From: DATCLS01 sp036563805
GTDB taxonomy: Bacteria > Actinomycetota > Acidimicrobiia > Acidimicrobiales > VFJN01
Length of the DNA: 64,000 nt
Reading direction: 5' to 3'
Assembly (NCBI GenBank): GCA_036563805.1
Contig: DATCLS010000094.1
Coordinates: 1-64,000 of the forward strand
Shown: one piece after another, positions 41,748 to 51,392 of the stretch
How positions within the stretch are numbered: position 1 is the stretch's first letter
How the letters are laid out: every line of letters starts with the position of its first letter
Position numbers and translations under genes: made by a program
The notes under the pieces: model-generated
Database searches by the model: none
Seen by the model: only the letters and a program-made list of their open reading frames with translations
Told to the model about the DNA's origin: nothing

Positions 41748-42961
41748 CACAGGCGGTACAGCTGGCGGGCGTTCTCGCCCAGGATCTTGCGCTGGGCGTC
41801 GGGCGAGAGGGTGGTCATCTTCTCCGCCACGGTCTCGAGGGGGTTCGGGTACATGCAGGTCGGATGGGGGAAGTCGGTCTCGAACAGGATGTTGTCCTCC
41901 CCCACCGCGTCGATCAGGTCGGGGAGCTTGTTGCGATTCTTTTCGAACCAGAACGTGGCGTAAAGGTTGGAGCGGAAGTACTCCGACGGCAGCTTGCCCA
42001 GAGCGGCCAGCTCGTCCGGTGCGTTCTCGGCCATCTCGTAGTCGAGGGTCTCGAGGATGAACGGGATCCACCCGCAGCCGCTCTCGACCGACACCATCTT
42101 CAGCGTCGGGTGGCGGTCGAAGATGCCCGACAGGATCAGGTTGGTCACCACCCGGGCGTTGCCGATGAACAGCAGGGTGCCGCCGATGGCCAGCTTGGTG
42201 TTGGGCGGGTGCGAGTCCCACGGGTACTTCCCGTAGAACGTCATGCCGGTGACGCTGGCGCCGATGTGGAAGTGCACCGGCAACTGGAGGTCGGCGCACA
42301 CCTCCCACAGCGGGTCCCACGCCCGGTTGGCCAGGTCGGGGGCGCCCAGGTCCTGAGGGTCGGAGGTCATGTTGATGCCCCGGGCGCCGTTGGCCGCCAC
42401 CCGCTGGGCCTCGTGCACGCACGCCTCCACGTCCCACGCCGGCATGAGCGGCAGCGGCAGCAGCCGGTCGCCGGAGTCGGCCTGGATCTGGGCCTGGGCG
42501 TCGTTGTACAGCTCGATCGTCAGGCGCCGGAGCGCCTCGTCCCCGACGAAGGCCAGGTCCTGCCCGCCGAGGCCGATCGTGCTGGGGAAGATCACCTGGG
42601 CGTCGATGCCGCACTCGTCCAGCACCCCGAGGCGCACCTGCGGGTCGTAGGCCCCCACGTGGACCTGGTCGATGGTCCACCGGTGCAGCGCCTCGTCGGC
42701 CGGCGACTTGGAGCCGTCGCGGCCGATCACCGCCCCGGCGCTGGCCCGGCCCATCACGTGCCCGTCGAACACCCACATCCGCTCGCCGTCGACGGTCTCG
42801 ACGCGCGGCACCCGGTCCTTGTACTCGGCCGGCGCCAGCCGCGTGAACAGCTCGGGGTGCTCGGTCCAGTGCGAGTCGGCGTCGACGACGAAGTCGGCGG
42901 CCAGCGCGTCGCGCCCCGGCGCCGCCGCGGCGCCCCCCACGGTGCTCTCCGTCGCGCTCAT
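41747..42961 (-). CDS. Amidohydrolase-2 family metal enzyme
   Basis: 404 residues from ATG 42961 (GGAGGG seven or more bases upstream). Metal or active-site segments: FVVDADSHWTEHPELF (about 27), VHFHIGASVTG, SVESGCGWIPFILE and FETDFPHPTCMYP near residue 365. An internal GINMTSDPQDLG is distinctive. Same family as the genes at 31101, 47199 and 60186 but clearly diverged from each. It shares a TGATG junction with mmsA, so its product may end as a semialdehyde. Confidence 0.85.
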   Translation of the reverse strand: MSATESTVGGAAAAPGRDALAADFVVDADSHWTEHPELFTRLAPAEYKDRVPRVETVDGERMWVFDGHVMGRASAGAVIGRDGSKSPADEALHRWTIDQVHVGAYDPQVRLGVLDECGIDAQVIFPSTIGLGGQDLAFVGDEALRRLTIELYNDAQAQIQADSGDRLLPLPLMPAWDVEACVHEAQRVAANGARGINMTSDPQDLGAPDLANRAWDPLWEVCADLQLPVHFHIGASVTGMTFYGKYPWDSHPPNTKLAIGGTLLFIGNARVVTNLILSGIFDRHPTLKMVSVESGCGWIPFILETLDYEMAENAPDELAALGKLPSEYFRSNLYATFWFEKNRNKLPDLIDAVGEDNILFETDFPHPTCMYPNPLETVAEKMTTLSPDAQRKILGENARQLYRL

Positions 42962-43103
42962 CGCCCCGCCCTCCCCCGCACCCCGGCCCGCCACACGGGA
43001 CCTGATGAGTAGGTGTTCACTAACATCGATCCCACGGTACCGAACCCCCCTCACCCCGACAAGGGCATTGTAACTAACACTTGCGTCACACTATCGTGGC
43101 CGC
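42962..43103. promoter_or_regulatory. Divergent promoter region with ACTAACA repeats
   Basis: ACTAACA occurs at 43019-43025, as part of TGTT-n4-AACA, and again at 43073-43079. TATCGT near 43092 may be a -10 for the plus-strand hydrolase. The repeated half-sites suggest one regulator acting on both operons. Confidence 0.4.
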
Positions 43104-43973
43104 ATGCCGTTCGCACAGGTAGACGGGCTGTCGATCGCCTACGAGGTCCATGGCGATGCCGGCCGGCCGTGGGTGATCACGCCCGGGGGCCGTTTCAGCA
43201 AGGACTCCCCCGGGGTCCGCGAGCTGGCCCGGGCGCTGGCCGCGGCGGGCAACCGGGTCGTCATCTGGGACCGACCCAACTGCGGCGAGTCCGACGTGTG
43301 CTTCGAGGGCGAGTCCGAGTCGGCCATGCAGGCCGACGCGCTGGCCGGCCTGCTGCGCGAGCTCGACCTGGCCCCGGCGATCATCGCCGGCGGCTCGGGC
43401 GGATCGCGGGTGTCGCTGCTCACCGCCCAGCGGCACCGGGACGTCGCCGCCGGCCTGGCCCTGTGGTGGATCAGCGGCGGGCCCTACGGCCTCATCACGC
43501 TGGGTGCCCACTACTGCGGCAACTCGATCCGGGCGGCGTGGACCGACGGGATGGAGGCCGTGGCCGACCTGCCCGAGTGGGCCGAGGTGCAGGAGCGCAA
43601 CCCCGGCAACCGCCAGCGCATCCTCGCGCAGGACCGCCAGCGCTTCATCGCCACGCTCGAGCGCTGGATGCTCGTGTACTGCCCGTGCGGCGACGAGGTC
43701 GTCCCCGGCCTGCCCGACGACGAGGCCCGGGCGCTCGACGTGCCCGCCCTCGTGTTCCGCAGCGGCGAGAGCGACCCCCACCACACCCGGGCCACGTCCG
43801 AGCGGGTGGCCGAGCTGCTGCCGCGCGCCACGCTCGTCGAGCCGCCGTGGGGCGACCGCGAGTGGCTCGAGCGCCAGCAGGCCCGGCCCGGGGGCGCCGG
43901 CGAGGGGCTGTTCGTCAACTGGCCCAAGCTGGCCCCCCAGCTCCTCGACTGGGCCAAGGACGCCGTCGGGTGA
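43104..43973 (+). CDS. Alpha/beta-fold hydrolase
   Basis: 289 residues from ATG 43104. The order is correct for the fold: PWVITPGGRFSKDSPG (oxyanion region), VVIWDRPNCGESDV, nucleophile Ser in AGGSGGSRV (about 103), a cap rich in Trp, then VPALVFRSGESDPHH carrying the acid. The final His is probably in the DPHH or a later strand. An esterase or C-C hydrolase of a ring-cleavage product would fit the surroundings. It overlaps the thioesterase gene by four bases. Confidence 0.85.
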   Translation: MPFAQVDGLSIAYEVHGDAGRPWVITPGGRFSKDSPGVRELARALAAAGNRVVIWDRPNCGESDVCFEGESESAMQADALAGLLRELDLAPAIIAGGSGGSRVSLLTAQRHRDVAAGLALWWISGGPYGLITLGAHYCGNSIRAAWTDGMEAVADLPEWAEVQERNPGNRQRILAQDRQRFIATLERWMLVYCPCGDEVVPGLPDDEARALDVPALVFRSGESDPHHTRATSERVAELLPRATLVEPPWGDREWLERQQARPGGAGEGLFVNWPKLAPQLLDWAKDAVG

Positions 43974-44752
43974 GCGCGCCGGCTCCGCCCCGCTCCCACA
44001 TCACCCAGGAGCTGGGCCTCGCCGTGCGCCGCGAGGGCGACGAGCTTCACGGCGTGGCCGCGCTGACGCCCGAGATGTGGGTGCCGGGCACCGAGCAGGT
44101 GCGCACGTCGATCCTGGCCACCTGGGCCGACACCGTGGCGGGGCTGCTGGCGGTCTCGGTGCTGGCGCCCCGCGTCCCCACCACGATCGAGCTCGACGTC
44201 CACCTCTACGACCCGCCCCCGGGCGCCGGCCGCATCCACGCCGTCGCTCGCACCGTCAAGGTGGGGCGGGTCGTCGTCGTGTCGACCGTCGACTTCACCG
44301 ACGAGGACGGCGAGCCGATCGGCGTCGGCGCCGGCTCGTTCATGGCCGCGCCCGACCCCAGCCTCCGCATCCCGCCCGAGGCCCTGCGCCTCGACGCCGT
44401 GTCCCGCCCGACCGGCCGTCTGCGGGTGCCGTTCGCCGACCGGGCCCGGTGCCGGCGCCGCGAGCCCGGCGTGGCCGAGCTCCCCCGGTCCGAGGACGGG
44501 CTCAACAGCTCGCGCACGATCAACGGCGGCCTGGTCGCCCTCGTGGCCGAGGAGGCGGCGCTGTCGCTCACCCCCGGCGCCTCGCTGGCGTCGCTGGGGC
44601 TGCGCTACCTCCGCCCGGCCCGGGTCGGCCCGGCCGTGGCGACGGCCGACGTCCGCGGCGGCCTCGGCCGCGTCGAGGTGCGCGACGCGGGCAACGACGA
44701 CCGCCTGGCGGTGGTCGCCACCACCCGCACGTTCGGGAGCGTCGCGCGGTGA
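43970..44752 (+). CDS. Double-hotdog acyl-CoA thioesterase-like protein
   Basis: 260 residues from GTG 43970 (GTGA overlap). Two hotdog halves: ELGLAVRREGDELHGVAAL to VVVVSTVDFTDEDGEPIGVGAGSF, then SSRTINGGLVALVAEEAAL to GLRYLRPARVGPAVATADV. The second half carries the NGG helix typical of PaaI-like enzymes. It probably hydrolyses an acyl-CoA or isomerises one. Expressed with the alpha/beta hydrolase. Confidence 0.78.
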   Translation: MSAPAPPRSHITQELGLAVRREGDELHGVAALTPEMWVPGTEQVRTSILATWADTVAGLLAVSVLAPRVPTTIELDVHLYDPPPGAGRIHAVARTVKVGRVVVVSTVDFTDEDGEPIGVGAGSFMAAPDPSLRIPPEALRLDAVSRPTGRLRVPFADRARCRRREPGVAELPRSEDGLNSSRTINGGLVALVAEEAALSLTPGASLASLGLRYLRPARVGPAVATADVRGGLGRVEVRDAGNDDRLAVVATTRTFGSVAR

Positions 44753-44766
44753 GCCCGGCGCCGGGC
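44753..44766. terminator. Short GC palindrome between convergent genes
   Basis: GCCCGGCGCCGGGC immediately after the thioesterase stop, followed by more GGCC/CCGG pairs up to 44778. A likely terminator for the thioesterase and for the convergent P450 gene. Confidence 0.35.
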
Positions 44767-44801
44767 CGGCCGGGCCCCCGGACGGGTCAGCCCCGCACCG
44801 G

Positions 44802-46004
44802 TCAGCTCGGCACCTTGACGGGCAGGCGCTCCCAGCCCCGCACGGTCGACGTGCGGGCCTGCTTGGCGTTGTCCCAGTCGACCTCCCACTCGGGCCAGCG
44901 CTTCAGGACCTCGTCGAGCGCCACCCGCCCCTCCAGTCGCGCCAGCGCGGCGCCGAGGCAGAAGTGGATGCCGTAGCCGAACGACAGGTGCTGGTCGATC
45001 CGCCGGCGCACGTCGAACCGGTCGGGGTCCTCGAACTTGCGCTCGTCGCGGTTGGCCGAGGCGTTGAGCAGCAGCATGGCGCTGCCGGCCGGGACGACCT
45101 GCCCGTAGTGCTCGACGTCCTCGGTGACGTACCGGGCCTGGACCGGCGAGGGCGGCTCGAACCGCAGGATCTCCTCGATGGCGTTGGGGATGAGGTCGCG
45201 GTTCTCGACCAGCAGCCGGCGCTGGTCGGGATGGTCGGCCAGGACCTTGCCGGTCCAGCCGATGAGCCGGGTCGTGGTCTCGTTGCCGGCCGCGGCCAGC
45301 ATGTTGACGTAGGTGAGCACCTCGTCGCGGGTGAGGCGGCGGCGGTTGCCCTCGGCGTCCTCGAACTCGGCCTGGAGCAGCTCGGTCATGAGGTCGTCGG
45401 ACGGGTGTTGGGCCCGCCAGTCGATGTAGTCGGCGAACAGCTCGCTCTGGCTCTTGGCGACGTCGGGCCTGACCTCGGGCATCTCGCCCTCGTCGAGGCG
45501 GAGGCCGTCGTCGATCCGGTCGCGGATGGCCTCCTGGTCCTCCTCGGGGATGCCGAGGAGCATGCCGATGGTGCGCATCGGCATCTGGGCGCCGAGGTCG
45601 GCGATGAAGTCGAACCCGCCGCTGCCGACCAGCGGGTCGAGCGACCGGGCGCAGAACTCGCGCACCTTGGGCTCGATGGCGTTCATCTTGCGGGGCGTGA
45701 ACACCCGCGACAGCAGGCCCCGGTGCAGGTCGTGGATCGGCGGGTCGTCGAAGATCAGCGACCCGTGGCCGAGGTCGACGTCGGCCTTGATCAGCTCGAG
45801 CAGCGTGCCCTTGCTCGAGATGTAGCGCCGCCAGTCGAGGAGGCACTTCTGGACGTCCTCGTACCGGCTGAGGGCGTAGAAGTCGTAGCGCTCGTTGTAG
45901 TAGAGGGGCCGCTCGTCGCGCAGGCGCTTCCAGACCGGGTACGGGTCGACGTCGATCTCGAAGTCGTAGGGGTCGTAGTAGATCTCCGGCTCGATCGCCG
46001 TCAT
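44802..46004 (-). CDS. Cytochrome P450
   Basis: 400 residues from ATG 46004. All key elements are present: oxygen-activation helix LAAAGNETTTRL (about 240), the ExxR of IEEILRFEPP, and the haem loop LSFGYGIHFCLGAALARLE with Cys about 345. It is soluble, with no membrane anchor. In this setting it is a candidate for the first hydroxylation of the substrate. Its electron partner may be the ferredoxin at 59985, 15 kb away, since none is adjacent. It is divergent from the LLM-led operon at 46204. Confidence 0.92.
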   Translation of the reverse strand: MTAIEPEIYYDPYDFEIDVDPYPVWKRLRDERPLYYNERYDFYALSRYEDVQKCLLDWRRYISSKGTLLELIKADVDLGHGSLIFDDPPIHDLHRGLLSRVFTPRKMNAIEPKVREFCARSLDPLVGSGGFDFIADLGAQMPMRTIGMLLGIPEEDQEAIRDRIDDGLRLDEGEMPEVRPDVAKSQSELFADYIDWRAQHPSDDLMTELLQAEFEDAEGNRRRLTRDEVLTYVNMLAAAGNETTTRLIGWTGKVLADHPDQRRLLVENRDLIPNAIEEILRFEPPSPVQARYVTEDVEHYGQVVPAGSAMLLLNASANRDERKFEDPDRFDVRRRIDQHLSFGYGIHFCLGAALARLEGRVALDEVLKRWPEWEVDWDNAKQARTSTVRGWERLPVKVPS

Positions 46005-46203
46005 CGCTGGCTCCCTCCCGCTTCTGCTCGCCGCGTCCTGCCCGCGGTCGCTCTCGCCGCGGCCACGGACCTCGCAGCCATCGTCCCCGTCGTCGGTGTC
46101 CCCGTGGTCATCGTCACCGCGGTCGTCCTGCCCGCGGTGAGACCCAGCTTATACTCCACAAAGAAGCTAGTTCTCCTAGCCGTCTCTCCAAGGGGGTCAG
46201 CGG

Positions 46204-47169
46204 ATGCGCATCGGCCTGATGGTCGGACCGGAACGGGGCCGGTACCGCAGCAAGATCGACCGGATGCGGTCCGACGGCCGGTGGGCCGAGGAGGCCGGGC
46301 TGGCCACGGTGTGGGTCCCCCAGATCCCCGACGAGTTCGACGCGCTGACCGCCGCCGCCCTGATCGGGGCCGAGACCAGCCGCATCGAGATCGGCACGGC
46401 GGTCGTCCCCATCCAGCCCCGCCACCCCATCGCGCTCGCCCAGGCGGCGCTGTCGGTCCAGGCGGTGTGCGAGGGGCGGCTCTCGCTGGGCCTCGGCGTC
46501 TCGCACCACTGGATCATCGGCGAGATGCTCGGCCTGCCCTACGAGAAGCCGGTGGCCACCATGGCCGCCTACCTCGACGTGCTCGAACCGGCGCTGCGGG
46601 GCCCGGGCCAGGTCGACGTCGAGAACGACATGTTCCGGGTGCACAACCCGCTCGACATCACCGACATCACGCCCAACCCGCTGCTGCTGGCCGCCCTCGG
46701 CCCCCGCATGCTGCGCCTGGCCGGCGAGCGCACCGACGGCACGATCCTGTGGATGGCCGACGAGAAGGCCATCGGCTCGCACATCGCCCCGCGCATCACG
46801 GCGGCGGCCGAGGCCGCGGGTCGGCCGGCGCCCCGCATCGTCGCTGGCATCCCGATCTGCCTGTGCCGCGACGACGAGGTCGACACCGCCGTGGCCCGGA
46901 CGAACCGCATCCTGGCCGAGGCCGAGGTGTCGCCCAACTACCAGCGGCTGCTCGACCAGGGCGACGCCGAGAACGTCGGCGACATCCTGGCCGCCGGCAG
47001 CGAGGCCGCCATCGAGAAGCGCCTGCGCTCGTTCGCCGACGCCGGGGTCACCGACGTCTCGGTGCGGGTCGTGCCCATCGGCGAGAACCGCGACGAGCTG
47101 CTGGCGTCGATGCGGCGGACCCGCGAGTACGTGGCCGAGCTGGCGAGGTCGAACGCACCCCAGAGCTGA
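46204..47169 (+). CDS. LLM-class F420-dependent oxidoreductase
   Basis: 321 residues from ATG 46204 (GGGGG 11 bases upstream). Opens MRIGLMVGPERGRYRSKID, then WVPQIPDEFDALTAAALIG, RIEIGTAVVPIQPRHPIALAQAAL and LGLGVSHHWIIGEMLG. These match the TIGR03564-type F420 LLM family known from mycobacteria. It is the first gene of a plus-strand operon of at least ten more genes, most with gaps under 70 bp or overlaps. It probably oxidises or reduces an alcohol or enone of the substrate. Confidence 0.88.
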   Translation: MRIGLMVGPERGRYRSKIDRMRSDGRWAEEAGLATVWVPQIPDEFDALTAAALIGAETSRIEIGTAVVPIQPRHPIALAQAALSVQAVCEGRLSLGLGVSHHWIIGEMLGLPYEKPVATMAAYLDVLEPALRGPGQVDVENDMFRVHNPLDITDITPNPLLLAALGPRMLRLAGERTDGTILWMADEKAIGSHIAPRITAAAEAAGRPAPRIVAGIPICLCRDDEVDTAVARTNRILAEAEVSPNYQRLLDQGDAENVGDILAAGSEAAIEKRLRSFADAGVTDVSVRVVPIGENRDELLASMRRTREYVAELARSNAPQS

Positions 47170-47198
47170 ACCGACGTCCACTCCTGGAGGGGAGAACG

Positions 47199-48398
47199 AT
47201 GCCCACACCGACCCTCGACATCCCCGTCGTCGACGCCGACAACCACATGTACGAGACGACGGACGCGTTCACCCGGCACCTGCCGGACAAGTACCGGGGC
47301 GCCATCGAGTACGTGAAGGTGGGGAAGCGGACGAAGATCGCCATCCGGGGGGTGATCAGCGAGTACATCCCCAACCCGACGTTCGAGGTCGTCGCCCGCC
47401 CCGGCGCCCAGGAGGACTACTTCCGCCACGGCAACCCCGAGGGCAAGAGCCGGCGCGAGATCTTCGGCGAGCCCATGCGGTCGATCCCGGCGTTCCGGGA
47501 GCCCGAGCCCCGTATCAAGCTCATGGACGAGCAGGGCGTCGACCGGGCGCTCATGTTCCCGACGCTGGCCAGCCTGCTCGAGGAGCGCATGCGCGACGAC
47601 CCCGAGCTGACCCACGCCACCATCCACGCCCTCAACCAGTGGATGCACGAGACGTGGACGTTCGACTACGAGAACCGCATCTTCGCCACGCCGGTCATCA
47701 CGCTGCCGATCGTCGAGAAGGCCATCGAGGAGCTCGAGTGGGTCGTCGAGCGGGGCGCCCGGGCGGTGCTCATCCGGCCGGCCCCGGTGCCCGGGTTCAA
47801 GGGGCCCCGGTCGTTCGGCCTGCCCGAGTTCGACCCGTTCTGGCAGAAGGTGGTCGAGGCCGACATCCTCGTCGCCCTCCACTCCTCCGACAGCGGCTAC
47901 GAGCGCTACACGAACGAGTGGATGGGCACCGACACCGAGATGCTGCCGTTCCAGCCCCAGGCGTTCCGCATGCTGCACGCCTGGCGCCCGGTCGAGGACG
48001 CGGTGTCGGCGCTGATCTGCCACGGCGCCCTGTCGCGCTTCCCGCAGCTGAAGATCGCGGTCGTCGAGAACGGCAGCAGCTGGGTCGAGCCGCTGCTCAA
48101 CAACATGGCCGACGTCTACAAGAAGATGCCGCAGGACTTCCTCGAGGACCCGATCGAGGTGTTCAAGCGGAACGTCCACATCAGCCCGTTCTGGGAGGAG
48201 GACCTGGGGGCGCTGGCCGACCTCATCGGCGAGGACCGCGTGCTGTTCGGGTCCGACTACCCGCACCCGGAGGGGCTGGCCGAGCCGGCGTCGTACGTCG
48301 ACGAGCTGAAGGGCCAGCCGGAGGAGCGGGTGCGCAAGATCATGGGCGGCAACCTGGCCCGCCTGCTCAACGTCGAGTACACGACGGTCGCGGCCTGA
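47199..48398 (+). CDS. Amidohydrolase-2 family metal enzyme
   Basis: 399 residues from ATG 47199 (GGAGGGGAG five bases upstream). Sites: VVDADNHMYETTD (about 10), VALHSSDSGYERY, LICHGALSRFPQLKIAVVENG and FGSDYPHPEGLAEP near 350. A relative of hydrolases and decarboxylases of aromatic and ring-cleavage acids. It lies 29 bp after the LLM gene, the same pairing as at 30082-32330. Confidence 0.87.
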   Translation: MPTPTLDIPVVDADNHMYETTDAFTRHLPDKYRGAIEYVKVGKRTKIAIRGVISEYIPNPTFEVVARPGAQEDYFRHGNPEGKSRREIFGEPMRSIPAFREPEPRIKLMDEQGVDRALMFPTLASLLEERMRDDPELTHATIHALNQWMHETWTFDYENRIFATPVITLPIVEKAIEELEWVVERGARAVLIRPAPVPGFKGPRSFGLPEFDPFWQKVVEADILVALHSSDSGYERYTNEWMGTDTEMLPFQPQAFRMLHAWRPVEDAVSALICHGALSRFPQLKIAVVENGSSWVEPLLNNMADVYKKMPQDFLEDPIEVFKRNVHISPFWEEDLGALADLIGEDRVLFGSDYPHPEGLAEPASYVDELKGQPEERVRKIMGGNLARLLNVEYTTVAA

Positions 48399-48467
48399 CG
48401 GCCGGGCGCGACTGCACACGCGACCTGCACCGCGCGAGCACGCGGGCGTCGACAACGAGGGGACGAC

Positions 48468-50063
48468 ATGAGCGACATCGCTGACGGGTGGGTCAGCATC
48501 CCGGCGATGGCCGCGGCGGCCGCCGAGCGCTTCGGCGACCGCCCGGCCGTCGTCGACGGCGAGACCCGGCTGTCCTACGCCGAGCTGGCCGACGCGGCGC
48601 GCACGTTCGGCGCCGCGCTGGTGGAGACGGGCATCCAGCCGGGCGACCGGGTGGCCATCTGGGCGCCCAACGGCGCCGAGTGGATCGTGGCCGCCCTCGG
48701 GCTGTGGGCGGCGGGCGCCACGCTGGTGCCGGTCAACACCCGGTTCAAGGGCGGCGAGGCCGCCGACATCCTGGCCCGGAGCCGGGCCAGGGTGCTGGTC
48801 ACGGTCACCGACTTCCTCGGCACCGACTACCTGGCCCTGCTGGGCGACGCCGGCGCCGAGCCGCCCGAGCTCGGCACCCGGGTCGTGGCCGCCGGGCCGG
48901 TGCCCGACGGCGCCGTGGGCTGGGACGCCTTCCGGGCCCGCGCCACCGACGCGGCCCGGGCCGAGGTCGACCGGCGGGCCGCCGGCCTGGGCGGCGACGA
49001 CCCGTCCGACATCCTGTTCACGTCCGGCACCACCGGCACGCCCAAGGGCGTCGTCCAGACCCACCGCCGGACGCTCCAGGTGGCGACCGACTGGGTGGCC
49101 ATGACGGACCTGACCGCGGGCGACCGCTACCTGATGGTCAACCCGTATTTCCACATGTTCGGGCTGAAGGCCGGCATCCTGGCCAGCGTCGCCGCCGGTG
49201 CGACGATGCTGCCCCAGCCGGTGTTCGACGTCGACCGGGTGCTGAGCCGGGTGGCGGAGGAGCGGATCACGGTCCTGCCCGGGGCCCCGACGCTCTACCA
49301 GTCGCTCCTCGACCACCCCGACCGCGACCGCTACGACCTGTCCAGCCTGCGGGTGGCGGTGACCGGCGCCGCCGACATCCCCGTCGAGCTCATCCGCCGG
49401 CTGGACGCCGAGCTACCGTTCGAGCGCATCATCACCGGCTACGGGCTGACCGAAGCCGGCACGGCCAGCGCCACCTCGCCCGGCGACGACGTCGAGACGA
49501 TCGCCACCACGGTCGGGCGGCCCCGGCCCGGCTTCGAGCTGCGGATCGTCGACGAGAAGGGGCAGGTCGTGCCGCCCGGCGAGGCCGGCGAGATCCTCCT
49601 GCGCAGCGGCAGCGTCATGGCCCACTACCTCGACGACCCCGAGGCCACGGCCGAGGTCCTCTCCCCCGACGGCTGGCTGCGCACCGGCGACGTCGGCACC
49701 GTCGACGAGCGGGGCTGCCTGCGCATCGTGGGCCGGGCCAAGGACATGTTCATCGTCGGGGGCTTCAACGCCTACCCGGCGGAGATCGAGAACCTGCTGC
49801 TCAGCCACCCCGACATCCAGCAGGCGGCGGTCATCGGCGTGCCCGACGACCGCCTCGGCGAGGTGGGCATGGCGTTCGTCGTGCTGCGGCCCGGGGCCAC
49901 GGTCACGCCCGACGACATCGTTGCCTGGAGCCGCGAGAACATGGCCAACTACAAGGCCCCCCGGACCGTCGAGATCGTCGACGAGCTGCCGCTCAACGCC
50001 ACCGGCAAGGTCGACAAGAAGGTGCTGCGGGCCCGGGCCGGCGTCGCCGGGTCGCCGGCGTGA
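48468..50063 (+). CDS. fadD3: FadD3-like acyl-CoA synthetase
   Basis: 531 residues from ATG 48468. Adenylation motif DILFTSGTTGTPKGV (about 180), then NPYFHMFGLKAGILA, VLPGAPTLYQSLLDHP and GYGLTEAGTASATSP. These stretches follow mycobacterial FadD3, remembered as having FFHNFGYKAGIL and LPGPPTIYQSLLDHP, much more closely than general FadD proteins. FadD3 activates HIP, the C/D-ring remnant of sterols. The other HIP genes (ipdAB, ipdC, echA20) are not seen here, so the substrate may be another bicyclic or branched acid. The lysine in NATGKVDKK is present. Confidence 0.8.
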   Translation: MSDIADGWVSIPAMAAAAAERFGDRPAVVDGETRLSYAELADAARTFGAALVETGIQPGDRVAIWAPNGAEWIVAALGLWAAGATLVPVNTRFKGGEAADILARSRARVLVTVTDFLGTDYLALLGDAGAEPPELGTRVVAAGPVPDGAVGWDAFRARATDAARAEVDRRAAGLGGDDPSDILFTSGTTGTPKGVVQTHRRTLQVATDWVAMTDLTAGDRYLMVNPYFHMFGLKAGILASVAAGATMLPQPVFDVDRVLSRVAEERITVLPGAPTLYQSLLDHPDRDRYDLSSLRVAVTGAADIPVELIRRLDAELPFERIITGYGLTEAGTASATSPGDDVETIATTVGRPRPGFELRIVDEKGQVVPPGEAGEILLRSGSVMAHYLDDPEATAEVLSPDGWLRTGDVGTVDERGCLRIVGRAKDMFIVGGFNAYPAEIENLLLSHPDIQQAAVIGVPDDRLGEVGMAFVVLRPGATVTPDDIVAWSRENMANYKAPRTVEIVDELPLNATGKVDKKVLRARAGVAGSPA

Positions 50064-51355
50064 CCGGCACCGCGGCGACCCCCGAGGACGGGGGCACGGC
50101 CGGGAACGCCGGCGGCGCGGTCGGCGCCGAGCGGGACGGCGCCGACGCCGACGCGGCCCCGCCCCGGGGCCTCGAGGCCCTGGCCGGCCTCCGGGTGGTC
50201 GAGCTGGGCGTGTGGGTGGCGGCGCCGGCGGCCGCCGCCCTGCTGGCCGACTGGGGCGCCGACGTCATCAAGGTCGAGGCCCCGACCGGTGACCCCATGC
50301 GGGCCATCTTCGGGTCGATCGGCATCGGCCACGACATGCCCAACCCGGCGTTCGCCCTCGACAACCGGGGCAAGCGCAGCGTCGCCCTCGACCTGCGCGA
50401 GCCGGGCGACCGCCAGCGGCTCGAGGACCTGCTGGCCACCGCCGACGTGTTCCTCACCAACCTGCGGCCCGACGCCCTCGACAAGCTCGACCTCGAGCCC
50501 GGGGCCACGGTCGCCCGCCACCCGCGCCTCGTGTACTGCAACATCAGCGGGTACGGGCTGCGGGGCGAGGACCGCGACCGGCCCACCTACGACATCGGCG
50601 CGTTCTGGGCCCGCTCCGGCCTGTCGATCCAGATGGCCGACGCCGAGGGCAACCCGCTCAACGCCCGGGGCGGGATCGGCGACCACATCACCGGGCTGGC
50701 CGCCCTGACCGGCATCCTGGCCGCCGTGCTCGAGCAGCGGCAGACCGGCAAGGGCCGGGTGGTCGAGGTGTCGCTGCTGCGCACCGGCGCCTACGTCCTC
50801 GGCTGGGACCTGGGCATCCAGATGGCGCTCGGCAAGGTGGCCGGCTCCGAGCCCCGGCACCGCAACCAGGCGCCGCTCATGAACCCCTACAAGGCCGCCG
50901 ACGGCCGCTGGTTCTTCTTCACCGGGCTCGAGGCGTCCCGCCACATCCCCGCCGTGTGCCGGGCGCTGGGGCGGCCCGACCTCCTCGACGACCCCCGGTT
51001 CGCGGACGCCAAGGCGATCCGCAAGCACCGCCGCGAGGTCATCGCCATCCTCGACGAGATCATCGCCGAGCGGCCTCTCGACGAGTGGGCCGAGCGCTTC
51101 GACCGCGAGGGCGTGTGGTGGGCCCCGGCCCAGGCGCCGGCCGAGGTCGTGCGCGACGAGCAGCTGATCGCCAACGACGGCTTCGTGGAGATCCCGGCCG
51201 GCGCCGCCGGCGACGCGCTGCGGTCGGTGAACGGCCCGGTCACGTTCCGCGGGGTGGCGACCGGGCCGGTCGCCCCGGTGCCCGCCGTGGGCGAGCACAC
51301 TGACGAGGTGCTCGCCGAGCTCGCCGCGCCCGGCGGGCACGACACCCAGCCGTAG
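50060..51355 (+). CDS. Class III CoA-transferase (CaiB/BaiF family)
   Basis: 431 residues from GTG 50060 (GTGA overlap with fadD3). Opening GLRVVELGVWVAAPAAAALLADWGADVIKVE, then NRGKRSVALDL and a catalytic Asp in ARGGIGDHITGLA (about 205). It transfers CoA between carboxylic acids through an Asp-linked anhydride. With the following MaoC hydratase and CitE-like lyase it forms the same trio as itaconate or mesaconate degradation. A 30-residue Gly/Ala/Asp-rich tail precedes the domain. Confidence 0.87.
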   Translation: MTGTAATPEDGGTAGNAGGAVGAERDGADADAAPPRGLEALAGLRVVELGVWVAAPAAAALLADWGADVIKVEAPTGDPMRAIFGSIGIGHDMPNPAFALDNRGKRSVALDLREPGDRQRLEDLLATADVFLTNLRPDALDKLDLEPGATVARHPRLVYCNISGYGLRGEDRDRPTYDIGAFWARSGLSIQMADAEGNPLNARGGIGDHITGLAALTGILAAVLEQRQTGKGRVVEVSLLRTGAYVLGWDLGIQMALGKVAGSEPRHRNQAPLMNPYKAADGRWFFFTGLEASRHIPAVCRALGRPDLLDDPRFADAKAIRKHRREVIAILDEIIAERPLDEWAERFDREGVWWAPAQAPAEVVRDEQLIANDGFVEIPAGAAGDALRSVNGPVTFRGVATGPVAPVPAVGEHTDEVLAELAAPGGHDTQP

Positions 51356-51371
51356 CCACCCAGCCGTAGCC
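51344..51371 (+). repeat. 14-bp tandem duplication over a stop codon
   Basis: ACCCAGCCGTAGCC is repeated exactly. The first copy holds the TAG of the CoA-transferase; the second is downstream. It resembles the duplications at 26591 and 55677. Confidence 0.75.
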
Positions 51372-51392
51372 CGGCGCGACAAGCGAGGTGCC

